64,000 bases of DNA from NCBI GenBank assembly GCA_046594215.1, contig JBKJPX010000044.1:1-64000 (forward strand), in the 5' to 3' direction. The first letter of the stretch is position 1. Each line of letters begins with the position of its first letter. Of this stretch, positions 50,754 through 58,707 are shown one piece after another. Under the pieces are notes generated by a model, which worked only from the letters and a program-made list of their open reading frames with translations, had not been told where the DNA came from and searched no databases. A program made the position numbers and the translations under genes. This stretch comes from Panacagrimonas sp046594215. GTDB lineage: Bacteria > Pseudomonadota > Gammaproteobacteria > Nevskiales > Nevskiaceae.

Positions 50754-51092
50754 CTAAAGCGCGTCCTTGCCGGTCTCACCGGTGCGGATGCGGATGGCCT
50801 GGTCAAGCGAGAAGACGAAAATCTTTCCGTCCCCGATCTTCCCCGTATGCGCCGCCTTGCTGATGGCATCGATGGCGGCATCGACCTTGTCGTCGGCCAG
50901 GGCCACCTCGATCTTCACCTTGGGCAGGAAATCCACTACGTATTCCGCGCCGCGGTACAACTCGGTGTGGCCCTTCTGACGACCGAAGCCTTTGACTTCG
51001 GTCACGGTGATACCGGCCACTCCGATTTCCGAGAGCGCTTCGCGCACCTCATCGAGCTTGAACGGCTTGATGATGGCTGTAATCAATTTCAT
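50754..51092 (-). CDS. glnK: Nitrogen regulatory PII protein GlnK
   Basis: A 112-residue PII protein, the trimeric sensor of glutamine, ADP/ATP and 2-oxoglutarate that closes AmtB. Tyr51 in the T-loop (YRGAEY) is the uridylylation site, and KIGDGKIFV and the RTGETGKDAL end (residue 102-112) form the nucleotide-binding site. First gene of the glnK-amtB operon; the sigma-54 promoter and NtrC sites lie 85-190 bp upstream. Confidence 0.97.
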   Translation of the reverse strand: MKLITAIIKPFKLDEVREALSEIGVAGITVTEVKGFGRQKGHTELYRGAEYVVDFLPKVKIEVALADDKVDAAIDAISKAAHTGKIGDGKIFVFSLDQAIRIRTGETGKDAL

Positions 51093-51175
51093 TTAATAAC
51101 TCCTTGATCAAGCAGCGAAAAATCTTTTTAGAACGCACGAGCCAACAATGAAGGTCCTTGCGCCAAGGGCAAAAA

Positions 51176-51192
51176 AGCACGGAGCATGCCAG
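51176..51192 (-). promoter_or_regulatory. Sigma-54 (RpoN) promoter of glnK-amtB
   Basis: On the minus strand CTGGCATGCTCCGTGCT matches the consensus YTGGCACG-N4-TTGCW at all but two positions. The invariant GG (-25/-24) and GC (-13/-12) are correctly spaced by 10 bases. A start about 12 bases beyond the GC (near 51165) leaves a ~70-base leader before the glnK ATG. Confidence 0.75.
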
Positions 51193-51242
51193 CGGGTTCA
51201 AGCGCTGTTCAGGTCTCCTGGACATCCAAAACGGACGTCTAG

Positions 51243-51277
51243 GCACCACGATGGTGCGTATGCCGCATGGCGGTGCA
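51243..51277. promoter_or_regulatory. Tandem NtrC enhancer sites
   Basis: GCACC-ACGAT-GGTGC (51243-51257) is an exact match to the NtrC half-site pattern GCACC-N5-GGTGC. A second, weaker copy is GCCGC-ATGGC-GGTGC (51262-51276). The centres are 19 bp apart, at about -85 and -104 from the predicted start, the usual enhancer distance. Confidence 0.7.
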
Positions 51278-51594
51278 TCTTCTCCCGGCGGAACGGACCG
51301 GCTCTGTGGGTCCGGAGGCGATTGTCGAGACGGGTGCCGAATGTCGATGACGAAAAGGCACATCTTTGGCCTCGGACACCCTTACCGGAATCGCCCGGCC
51401 CGCGGGCTTTATGCACACGCCCGGGAGCTCACAGCACGCACATCACGTCAAGACATGGCACTTTCACGTTACTGCAATGCTCGTGCAGATCACTGTTTTA
51501 GAATAACTTATTTATCGTGCACAAAATCCGGGTAGGACCGGAAATTGACCCTCGCCCCGCACAGGCCTTCGCGCAGCCTTGCTGATACACAAAG

Positions 51595-51603
51595 TTATCC
51601 ACA
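51595..51603 (+). promoter_or_regulatory. Perfect DnaA box before priA
   Basis: TTATCCACA, the consensus DnaA box, lies 10 bases upstream of the priA ATG in the leader. The stretch 51093-51594 otherwise carries the glnK control elements and an AT-rich patch (51490-51520) that may hold the priA promoter. Confidence 0.55.
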
Positions 51604-51613
51604 CAACTGCACC

Positions 51614-53605
51614 ATGACGGAACACCGAGCCAAAGTGGCGGTACCCGCGCCGTTTTTTTTCGCGCTGGACTACCTCATTGAAGGGCAAGCCATAGCGCCC
51701 GGAACGCGTGTGCAGGTCCCGCTGGGGCGGCGTCAAGTCGTGGGCATCGTTTTGGATCTCTGCACCACGAACGACGAACTCCGCTGCCGTCCGATCACCG
51801 CAGTGCTCGGCGAAGGGGTGCCGCTACCGTCCGATCTGATGCGACTGTGTACCTGGGCAGCCGACTACTACTGCTACCCCGTCGGCGAGGTTTTCGCAGC
51901 GGCTTTGCCCGCCGGCCTGCGAAAGCTGCGCAAGGCGGGGGCGAGGCCCGCGCGAGAGGCGAAAGAAAAATCGAAGCCAGAGACCTTCGTGGCCGTCTCG
52001 GCCCGCGCCCCCACGCCGGAGCAGTCGAAAGTGCTCCGCGAACTGGCCGAACAGGGCCCGGGTTTCGCCGTGAACCTGCTCGAGGGGGTCACCGGCAGCG
52101 GCAAGACCGAGGTCTACCTGCACCGGGTGCAAGCCGCACTCGATGCCGGCGGCCAGGCCCTGGTACTGACCCCGGAGATTGGACTAACGCCGCAGTTGGT
52201 CGAGCGCTTCCGCGCGCGTTTCGGCCCCAAGGTCGGCGTCTTCCATTCCGGTCTGTCCGAGCGCGTACGCTTGCAGACTTGGCTCGCCGCGCTCGAAGGG
52301 CGCTGCTCGGTTGTGATTGGCACGCGCTCCGCGGTCTTCGTACCTCTGCCGCGGCTCGGCCTGATCGTGATCGACGAGGAGCACGACGCCTCGCTCAAGC
52401 AGCAGGAAGGATTCCGCTACTCGGCCCGCGACGTCGCGATCGTGCGCGCCCAGAACGCGGGCATCCCGGTGATCCTCGGCTCGGCGACCCCATCGCTCGA
52501 ATCCCTGCACAACGTCGAGCGGGGCCGTTACCGCCCGCTGCGACTGGACGCCAGAGCTGGGCGCGCCCAGATGCCATGCGCCCGTCTGATCGACCTGCGA
52601 GGCGCGAAACTTCAGGATGGCCTGTCCGCGGCGCTCATCGAAACGGCGACGCGCCACCTCGAGGCCGGCGGCCAAGCGCTCTTCTTCGTGAATCGGCGTG
52701 GATATTCGCCTGCACTGCTCTGCCACGATTGCGGCTGGTTGGCGCCGTGCCCGCATTGCGACGCGCGCCTCACCCTGCATCGTGCGCGGGGGCGCCTGGT
52801 CTGCCACCACTGCGGCAGCGATGCGCGGATTCCGCTGCGCTGCGGGCAGTGTGCCGGCACCGACCTGGTTCCCGTGGGGCAAGGCACCGAGCGCGTGGAA
52901 GACGGCTTGCGCGGGCTGTATCCCGGACTGCGCGTCGAGCGCATCGACTCGGACCGAACGAGTCGTGCCGGAGAACTCGACCGCCTGCTCGCCGATATCC
53001 ATTCGCGCGACATCCGCGTGCTCGTGGGCACCCAGATGCTCGCCAAGGGCCACGACTTCGATGGCCTGACCCTGGTCGGCGTGATTGATGCAGACCAAGC
53101 GCTCTACAGTTCGGACTTTCGCGCGATGGAGCGGCTCGGCCAACTCCTCACGCAGGTGACCGGGCGCGCAGGGCGGGGGTCCATGCCCGGCGAGGTCGTC
53201 GTGCAGACGCACCAGCCCGAGCATCCGCAGCTCCAGCGCTGGCTGCGCGACGGCTATGCCGGACTCAGCCGCGAGCTGCTCGAAGAGCGACGCGTGGTCG
53301 GGTTACCGCCCTTCGCGCATCTGGCGGTATTGCGCGCCGATGCGCTGGACGCCGGCGCCGCGCTGGAATTCCTGCGGCGCGTCGCGAATCAGGTGCCGCG
53401 TACCGGAGCGATCGATACGCTCGGTCCGGTGCCGGCCACCATGGAGCGACGCGCGAACCGCATCCGCGCCCAGCTGCTGTTGCGCTCGCAAGACCGAAAA
53501 GCTTTGCGGCAAACGCTCACCGAACTGGTGCCGCGGCTCAGCGGCTTGCCGGGAGGGCGTCGAGTCCGATGGTCTGTCGACGTGGACCCGATCGATCTCT
53601 ATTGA
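51614..53605 (+). CDS. priA: Primosomal protein N' (replication restart helicase PriA)
   Basis: A 663-residue superfamily 2 DNA helicase that loads the replisome at stalled forks. The N-terminal 3'-DNA-binding domain (1-105) precedes Walker A GSGKT (161-165) and Walker B DEEH (254-257). The Zn-binding Cys array follows: CHDCG, CPHC, CHHCG, CGQC. The helicase motif VGTQMLAKGHDFDGLTLV and the C-terminal domain (Arg-rich) complete it. The start ATG 51614 is chosen over longer forms. It is somewhat shorter than the E. coli enzyme but complete in motifs. It converges on anmK with a 3-bp gap. Confidence 0.96.
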   Translation: MTEHRAKVAVPAPFFFALDYLIEGQAIAPGTRVQVPLGRRQVVGIVLDLCTTNDELRCRPITAVLGEGVPLPSDLMRLCTWAADYYCYPVGEVFAAALPAGLRKLRKAGARPAREAKEKSKPETFVAVSARAPTPEQSKVLRELAEQGPGFAVNLLEGVTGSGKTEVYLHRVQAALDAGGQALVLTPEIGLTPQLVERFRARFGPKVGVFHSGLSERVRLQTWLAALEGRCSVVIGTRSAVFVPLPRLGLIVIDEEHDASLKQQEGFRYSARDVAIVRAQNAGIPVILGSATPSLESLHNVERGRYRPLRLDARAGRAQMPCARLIDLRGAKLQDGLSAALIETATRHLEAGGQALFFVNRRGYSPALLCHDCGWLAPCPHCDARLTLHRARGRLVCHHCGSDARIPLRCGQCAGTDLVPVGQGTERVEDGLRGLYPGLRVERIDSDRTSRAGELDRLLADIHSRDIRVLVGTQMLAKGHDFDGLTLVGVIDADQALYSSDFRAMERLGQLLTQVTGRAGRGSMPGEVVVQTHQPEHPQLQRWLRDGYAGLSRELLEERRVVGLPPFAHLAVLRADALDAGAALEFLRRVANQVPRTGAIDTLGPVPATMERRANRIRAQLLLRSQDRKALRQTLTELVPRLSGLPGGRRVRWSVDVDPIDLY

Positions 53606-53608
53606 GCG

Positions 53609-54721
53609 TCATTTGGGCTCATAAATTCCGCCGAGTTGGGTCGCACGACTCGCCCCGGTCACCGAGGGCAGGTTTCCGGGTTCACCGCGCAGTCGCCGAC
53701 AAGCTAGCCACGCGAACGCACTCGCCTCGATGGCCTGCGGGTCAAGGCCTCGACTCGAGGTATCAACGATCGTCACATTCGGCAACTGCGCCCGCAGGCG
53801 CGCCATCAGGAAGCCGTTGCGCGATCCGCCACCACAGACGATCAGCCGCCGCGTGGCCGGCGCATGTGCAAGGAGGGACTCCGCGACGGTGCGTGCCGTG
53901 AGCTCGCACAGCGTGCGCTGCACGTAGGCGGGAGCCCGCCGTCCAAGGTGAGCATCCTGCGCTGCCAGCCAGCCGAGGTTGAAGAGGCCACGCCCGGTGC
54001 TCTTCGGAATCGGTTGCGCGAAAAAGGGCTCGCGTAGACAAGCGTCCAGCAGGACCTGTTCGATCTCGCCCGACGCCGCCCAAGCGCCATCGCGATCGCA
54101 AGGTTGCTGCAGGTGCCGCTCGCTCCACTCGTCCATCAGGCAATTCGCGGGACCGCAGTCGAAGCCCCTCACCTTGTCGGCGTCGGCACCCGGCAACAGC
54201 GTGAGGTTGGCAATGCCGCCGAGGTTCAGCACCGCCCGCGGCTCGGCGGCGTCGGCGAACTGGGCGTGATGGAAGATGGGCAGCAGCGGCGCGCCCTGCC
54301 CACCCAGTGCAACGTCGGCCCGCCGGAAATCCGCGACGACAGTCAGACCCGTACGGATCGCGATTCGCGACGGATCGCCGAGTTGCAGGCTATTTCGCAC
54401 CTGCACGGCATCATGGAAGACGGTCTGCCCATGGCTACCGATCGCCCTGAGGGGCTGCCCCCCGGCGCCGGAGCGCTCTATCAGGGCTAGCGCGGCATCG
54501 GCAAACGCGTCGGCCACGGCACGGTCGAGCTGGGCATAGCGCGCCAGCGAAACCGGCGTGCCTTCACGACTCAGGTCGATCAGCTCATTCCGCAAAGCGG
54601 GCGCGTAGTGGCCGGTGTGCGAGGAGAGGATCTGGACGAAGCGGCCCTCGTGGAACTCGGCGAGGACGGCATCGATGCCGTCCTGGCTAGTTCCCGACAT
54701 CAGCCCGATATAGCGCTCCAC
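53609..54721 (-). CDS. anmK: 1,6-anhydro-N-acetylmuramic acid kinase
   Basis: A 370-residue enzyme that phosphorylates and hydrolyses anhydroMurNAc in peptidoglycan recycling. Signature motifs: LMSGTSQDGIDAVL at the start, GSHGQTVFHD, VVADFRRADVALGGQGAPL, and VCGGGSRNGFLM near the C-terminus (ATP-binding). It works after lytic transglycosylases such as the MltD-type enzyme in this window. It lies 46 bp behind mepM and may share its transcript. Confidence 0.96.
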   Translation of the reverse strand: MERYIGLMSGTSQDGIDAVLAEFHEGRFVQILSSHTGHYAPALRNELIDLSREGTPVSLARYAQLDRAVADAFADAALALIERSGAGGQPLRAIGSHGQTVFHDAVQVRNSLQLGDPSRIAIRTGLTVVADFRRADVALGGQGAPLLPIFHHAQFADAAEPRAVLNLGGIANLTLLPGADADKVRGFDCGPANCLMDEWSERHLQQPCDRDGAWAASGEIEQVLLDACLREPFFAQPIPKSTGRGLFNLGWLAAQDAHLGRRAPAYVQRTLCELTARTVAESLLAHAPATRRLIVCGGGSRNGFLMARLRAQLPNVTIVDTSSRGLDPQAIEASAFAWLACRRLRGEPGNLPSVTGASRATQLGGIYEPK

Positions 54722-54767
54722 CGGCCCCTGCGACGAAAGTCCTACGGAGCGGAGGAACGCGCTGGAC

Positions 54768-56132
54768 TCAAGGCGTCGCGACCGAGATGGACGGCAGGAT
54801 CGCCGACGGCGCCGACGCCACGCGCGGGGCGCGTGCGGATTCGATCTGCGCGATCAGCGGCACGATCTGCGACTGGAACTTGGCCAGCTGCACACGCGGA
54901 ATCGGGTTGGCTCTCGGCATCACGATGTTGACCGGATTCTTGTAGACGCCGTTGACGTGGAATTCGTAATGCAGGTGCGGTGCGGTGGCCAGGCCCGACG
55001 CGCCGACGTAGCCAATGATCTGGCCCTGTTTCACGCGGTCGCCGGCGCGCATGCCGGCGCGGAAGCGCGACATGTGGGCATACAGCGTCTCGTACTGCTG
55101 GCCGTGCTGCAGCATCACAACGCGACCGTATCCGCCTTTGTTGCCGATGAAGGAAACCTTGCCGTCGCCCGTCGCCTTAATCGGCGTGCCGGCGCTGGCG
55201 GCGTAGTCGACGCCCTTGTGTGCGCGGATCGTGTTGAGGATCGGATGCATGCGGTGCAGATTGAACGGCGAGCTAACGCGCACCACGTCCAGCGGCGTGC
55301 GGAAGAAGGCCTTGCGCAGCGACTGCCCGTCCGGCGTATAGAACGCGGATCGTCCCTCGCCGTCCTTGAAGCGGACCGCGCGATGAACCTTGCCCTGGTT
55401 GACGAACTCGGCCGCGAGCAGATCGCCGTCGCGCAGCTTCACGCCGTCCTTGTAAAGCTCCTCGACCACCACCGTGAAGCGGTCGCCGTCACGCAGGTCG
55501 AGTGCGAAGTCGATGTCGTAACGGAACAGTTCCGCCAGCTCCATCACCATGCGCACCGGCAGGCCGGCCTTCTGGCCAGCGATGAACAGCGAGCTGTCGA
55601 TGACGCCGCTGATGCTGCGCGTGCTGCGCGCCAGGTCCGCCGTCAACGTCGTCGCTTCGAAATGATCGCCAACGCGTTCCACGTGCAGCGTGCGCAGGTC
55701 GTCCAGTTCGTAGCGAAGTTCCAGCAGATCGTCACCGGACCTGCGGATCTCCAGCGTGTCGCCCGCCTTGATGCGCTTGAGCTGCCGGGCATCCGGACCC
55801 AGGTCAAGGATCGACATCCACTGCGCCGTATCCAAGCCTTCGGTCTCGAAGACTGTGGAAAGCGTCTCGCCGGGTTCGATGCGAACGCTGTTCCATTCGC
55901 TGGCGTCCGGCACCGTGAGCGGGTCCGAGACCGCGCCCTGTATCGCTTGTTCGTAGGCCACGGCCTCGGCAACCGCCACGTCCTCGGAGAAGGTCGTGTT
56001 GGACAGTTCCCGTTTGGCGCTACTTTCCCTGGAGACTAGAGTCGCGAGTCCCACCACGCACACCGTGGCGGCCAAAACGATCCGTCGGGCCGATCGGGGT
56101 GACCGATCGGCTGAGCTATAATCCAGCTTCAT
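54768..56132 (-). CDS. mepM: M23 zinc endopeptidase, MepM-like
   Basis: A 454-residue envelope enzyme: N-terminal membrane anchor (residues 18-35), OapA/LysM-like domain (about 80-130), and a helical-beta linker. The active M23 domain has H305-x3-D309 (HKGVDYA) and HLH at 386-388 (APHLHYEFH), all Zn ligands and the catalytic His present. MepM cleaves the D-Ala-mDAP crosslinks that open the sacculus for new material. It diverges from tyrS by 228 bp. The tyrS/mepM/anmK set is a conserved gammaproteobacterial neighbourhood. Confidence 0.94.
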   Translation of the reverse strand: MKLDYSSADRSPRSARRIVLAATVCVVGLATLVSRESSAKRELSNTTFSEDVAVAEAVAYEQAIQGAVSDPLTVPDASEWNSVRIEPGETLSTVFETEGLDTAQWMSILDLGPDARQLKRIKAGDTLEIRRSGDDLLELRYELDDLRTLHVERVGDHFEATTLTADLARSTRSISGVIDSSLFIAGQKAGLPVRMVMELAELFRYDIDFALDLRDGDRFTVVVEELYKDGVKLRDGDLLAAEFVNQGKVHRAVRFKDGEGRSAFYTPDGQSLRKAFFRTPLDVVRVSSPFNLHRMHPILNTIRAHKGVDYAASAGTPIKATGDGKVSFIGNKGGYGRVVMLQHGQQYETLYAHMSRFRAGMRAGDRVKQGQIIGYVGASGLATAPHLHYEFHVNGVYKNPVNIVMPRANPIPRVQLAKFQSQIVPLIAQIESARAPRVASAPSAILPSISVATP

Positions 56133-56360
56133 CCTGTTGACTCGATTGAGACTTTCGTCCGCTGAACGGATCCAGCGGGCCTGCCCGGCGCGGTATTTTG
56201 TGACGCGGGTCGCAACTCAGGCGAAACAGGGGCGTAAAGAAACATAAATCTACAGGTCGCGCAAGGGTTTCCTTCCACTCCCTGTGCCTTTACATGAGCA
56301 TTCGCCGCCAGACGGTTTCGAATTGAACCGTCAACGGAATAGCCCTCCCTCCCCTTCCCC

Positions 56361-57566
56361 ATGTCCCTCGCAGAACTCGAACGCGGTACCTCAGAGATCC
56401 TTCCTCTCGAAGAGTTTCGTTCCCGTATCAAGGACGCCGCCGAACGTGGCACCCGCCTTCGCGTCAAGGCTGGTTTCGATCCCACTGCGCGCGACCTGCA
56501 CCTGGGTCACACGGTGCTGCTGAACAAGATGCGCGCGTTCCAGGACGCCGGCCACGAGGCGGTGTTTCTGATAGGCGATTTCACCGGGATGATCGGAGAC
56601 CCGACAGGCAAGAACGAGACGCGCAAACCGCTGACGCGCGCGGACGTGGAGGCCAACGCCCAGACCTACCGTGACCAGGTGTTCAAGGTGCTCGATCCCG
56701 AGCGCACCACGGTGGTGTTCAACTCCCACTGGCTCGACAAGCTGGGCACGGACGGCCTGATCCGTCTGGCCGCGCAGCAGACCGTGGCCCGCATGCTCGA
56801 GCGCGACGATTTCTCCAATCGCTACAAGGGCGGGCAGCCGATCGCGATCCACGAATTCCTGTACCCGCTGCTGCAGGGATACGACTCGGTCGAACTGAAG
56901 GCCGACGTGGAACTCGGTGGCAATGACCAGAAGTTCAACCTGCTGATGGGTCGTCACCTCCAGCAGGCCTACGGCCAGAAACCCCAGTGCGTGCTCACGG
57001 TGCCGATCCTGGAAGGCCTTGACGGCGTCAACAAGATGAGCAAGTCCCTGAACAACTACATCGGCGTAAAGGATCCAGCGCCTCAGATGTTCGGCAAGTT
57101 GATGTCGATCTCCGACACGCTGATGTGGCGCTACTACGAACTTCTCTCTTTCAAGCCGCTGCCCGAGATCGAGCGTCTCAGGCGCAGCGTCGAAGAAGGC
57201 GTCAACCCGCGCGACATCAAGATGGAGCTGGGCGTAGAGATCGCGTCGCGCTTCCACGGCGCCGGCGCTGGCGAAGCTGCGCGCTCGGCCTTCATCGAAC
57301 AGTTCTCGAAAGGCGCGCTGCCGGACGAGATCCCCGAAGTGAACGTGGCTGCTCCCGCGACTGGCCTCGCGCTCGCGCGCGTCCTCAAGGAGGCGGGACT
57401 GGTCGCCAGCAACGGTGAAGGCACGCGCATGATCGAACAGCGCGCCGTCCGCGTGGACCAGCAGCGCGTCGAGGACAAGTCGCTGGCGCTCAAGCCGGGC
57501 GCCACCTACCTGCTGCAGGTCGGATCGCGCCGCTACGCGCGCATCACGTTGGTCCTCGCGGCCTAG
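56361..57566 (+). CDS. tyrS: Tyrosyl-tRNA synthetase
   Basis: A 401-residue class I aminoacyl-tRNA synthetase. The HIGH-type motif is DLHLGH (45-50); KMSKS is exact at 226-230. The Rossmann domain and a C-terminal S4-like RNA-binding domain (VRVDQQRVEDKSLAL) are complete. This is the TyrRS subclass with the LGGNDQKFNLLMGR tyrosine pocket. Divergent from mepM. No T-box or other leader seen. Confidence 0.96.
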   Translation: MSLAELERGTSEILPLEEFRSRIKDAAERGTRLRVKAGFDPTARDLHLGHTVLLNKMRAFQDAGHEAVFLIGDFTGMIGDPTGKNETRKPLTRADVEANAQTYRDQVFKVLDPERTTVVFNSHWLDKLGTDGLIRLAAQQTVARMLERDDFSNRYKGGQPIAIHEFLYPLLQGYDSVELKADVELGGNDQKFNLLMGRHLQQAYGQKPQCVLTVPILEGLDGVNKMSKSLNNYIGVKDPAPQMFGKLMSISDTLMWRYYELLSFKPLPEIERLRRSVEEGVNPRDIKMELGVEIASRFHGAGAGEAARSAFIEQFSKGALPDEIPEVNVAAPATGLALARVLKEAGLVASNGEGTRMIEQRAVRVDQQRVEDKSLALKPGATYLLQVGSRRYARITLVLAA

Positions 57567-57596
57567 CGGTCACACCGTTCAGAGCTTCCGTCGCCC

Positions 57597-58259
57597 TCAG
57601 GGGTGATGGAGAAGCACGTGGATGACTTCGCCGGAGTAGTCCACGCCCTCCTGCACGAAGGGCTTGTCGCTGCAGGCCCCGGCGATCACGAAGTTGCATC
57701 GACTGAAGCGGGCTTGTCCGCCTCGTGCGGCGGTAGCGAGCAGACGCGGCGCAGCGCTTCGAGCTGCTCTACACGATCCGAGCTGTTGCCGCCGGAGCAC
57801 ACGTCGGCGGGCGCATTTTCCGAGAAACTATTTCCGAAGAAGCCCGCTTCGTCCAGCGGGAACTGGGCGCGCTCCTCCGTCGAGGTGTCGAGCGATGCGA
57901 CGGGCGCATTATCGGCGCGCAACGAGATCTGCAGGGTGACGCCGAAGGCGTTGATGCGCGCAAGCATGCAGGCCGACACCCAGTGCGCCTCCACGGCAGT
58001 CATCGCGCGCTCGCGCCACGCCGGCGCAAGGCCGATCCGGCCCGGGAATTCGTAGCTGGCCCTCTACGTCCGTCTCCACGATGAGGCCCTCCGGCAACGC
58101 GCACCCGATCAGGTACTCGAGACGTTCGCGAGCTTCGGGTGTCAGGGCTTCACGCTTGTTCGACAAGGCGACGCGCCGGACCGTGGCCGTGTCAGCCGTC
58201 ACTCCGACATGGGCAGCGACCATCAGGCAAACGGCCGCCAGGATGTTCGCCCGGGACAT
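57597..58259 (-). pseudogene. Frameshifted exported Cys-rich protein
   Basis: A broken gene of about 220 residues when reconstructed. From ATG 58259 a signal peptide (ANILAAVCLMVAAHVGVTA) is followed by LEYLIGCALPEG. The frame then shifts near 58054-58058, where one extra base would restore GQYEFPGRIGLAPAWRERAM. The middle frame (to about 57735) reads WVSACMLARINAFGVTLQIS, GFFGNSF and LRRVC. The original frame returns for CNFVIAGACSDKPF and ends at 57597. The two shifts compensate but neither part is intact. The pattern of conserved Cys and LARxN recalls a family of secreted proteins of Myxococcota and relatives. Confidence 0.7.
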
Positions 58260-58284
58260 CGCAAAGTCGCGCCCGCAATTGCCT

Positions 58285-58551
58285 TCAGCGCGCGATGGCC
58301 TTGCGGTCCAATCCCAGCAGCGGATTCGGCGTGCTCGCGCTCTTGCCACTGGCGACGCCGTCGAGCGCGATCCGATTGGTGGCGATACGGTTGGTCGCGA
58401 GCTTGTTCGCCGCCAGCCGGTTCGCGGACAGACCATTGGTGGCGATGCGCGCGTCCGCCGGGGTGGCCACCGGCATCAGGAGCGTGGTGGCGGCAATGGC
58501 ACAGATCGCAACGACCTGGGCCGGAACCGTGGAAAGTACTCTGCGAGACAT
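58285..58551 (-). CDS. Small exported Asn-rich repeat protein
   Basis: An 88-residue protein from ATG 58551. A signal-like helix (about residues 8-32) precedes a run of five-residue units of the type A-x-N-x-(L/I): ATNGL, SANRL, AANKL, ATNRI, ATNRI, then ALDGV. The repeat resembles the pentapeptide (A(D/N)LXX) group and Asn-rich secreted repeats. It lies 25 bp upstream of the frameshifted Cys-rich gene on the same strand, so the two formed an operon. Function unknown; the shared export suggests they act outside the cell. Confidence 0.65.
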   Translation of the reverse strand: MSRRVLSTVPAQVVAICAIAATTLLMPVATPADARIATNGLSANRLAANKLATNRIATNRIALDGVASGKSASTPNPLLGLDRKAIAR

Positions 58552-58707
58552 GACGGTCACTCCGCGGGGGAGCAGATTTTCTGCCGCTCCCATTCCCTGA
58601 TGATGGGTGCGACGTGCCGCGCCTTTACAGCGGCGGAATCGACGCGACCCCAGCGGTCGACGTCCTTTCCCTATGACCCCCTTCGGTCAGGAAACGGGAC
58701 ACCGTCA

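Noticed and set aside
48829..50757. A 642-codon plus-strand frame opposite amtB
   Set aside because: Antisense shadow of a strongly conserved channel gene.
51473..51488. A second sigma-54-like element (minus strand, TGCACGAGCATTGC) in the glnK-priA gap
   Set aside because: One of the invariant GG bases is replaced by T, and it is 380 bp from glnK and upstream of the NtrC sites. The element at 51176-51192 fits better.
51158..51535. Possible small gene (125 codons, plus strand) before priA
   Set aside because: It overlaps the sigma-54 and NtrC elements and has no ribosome site or family resemblance.
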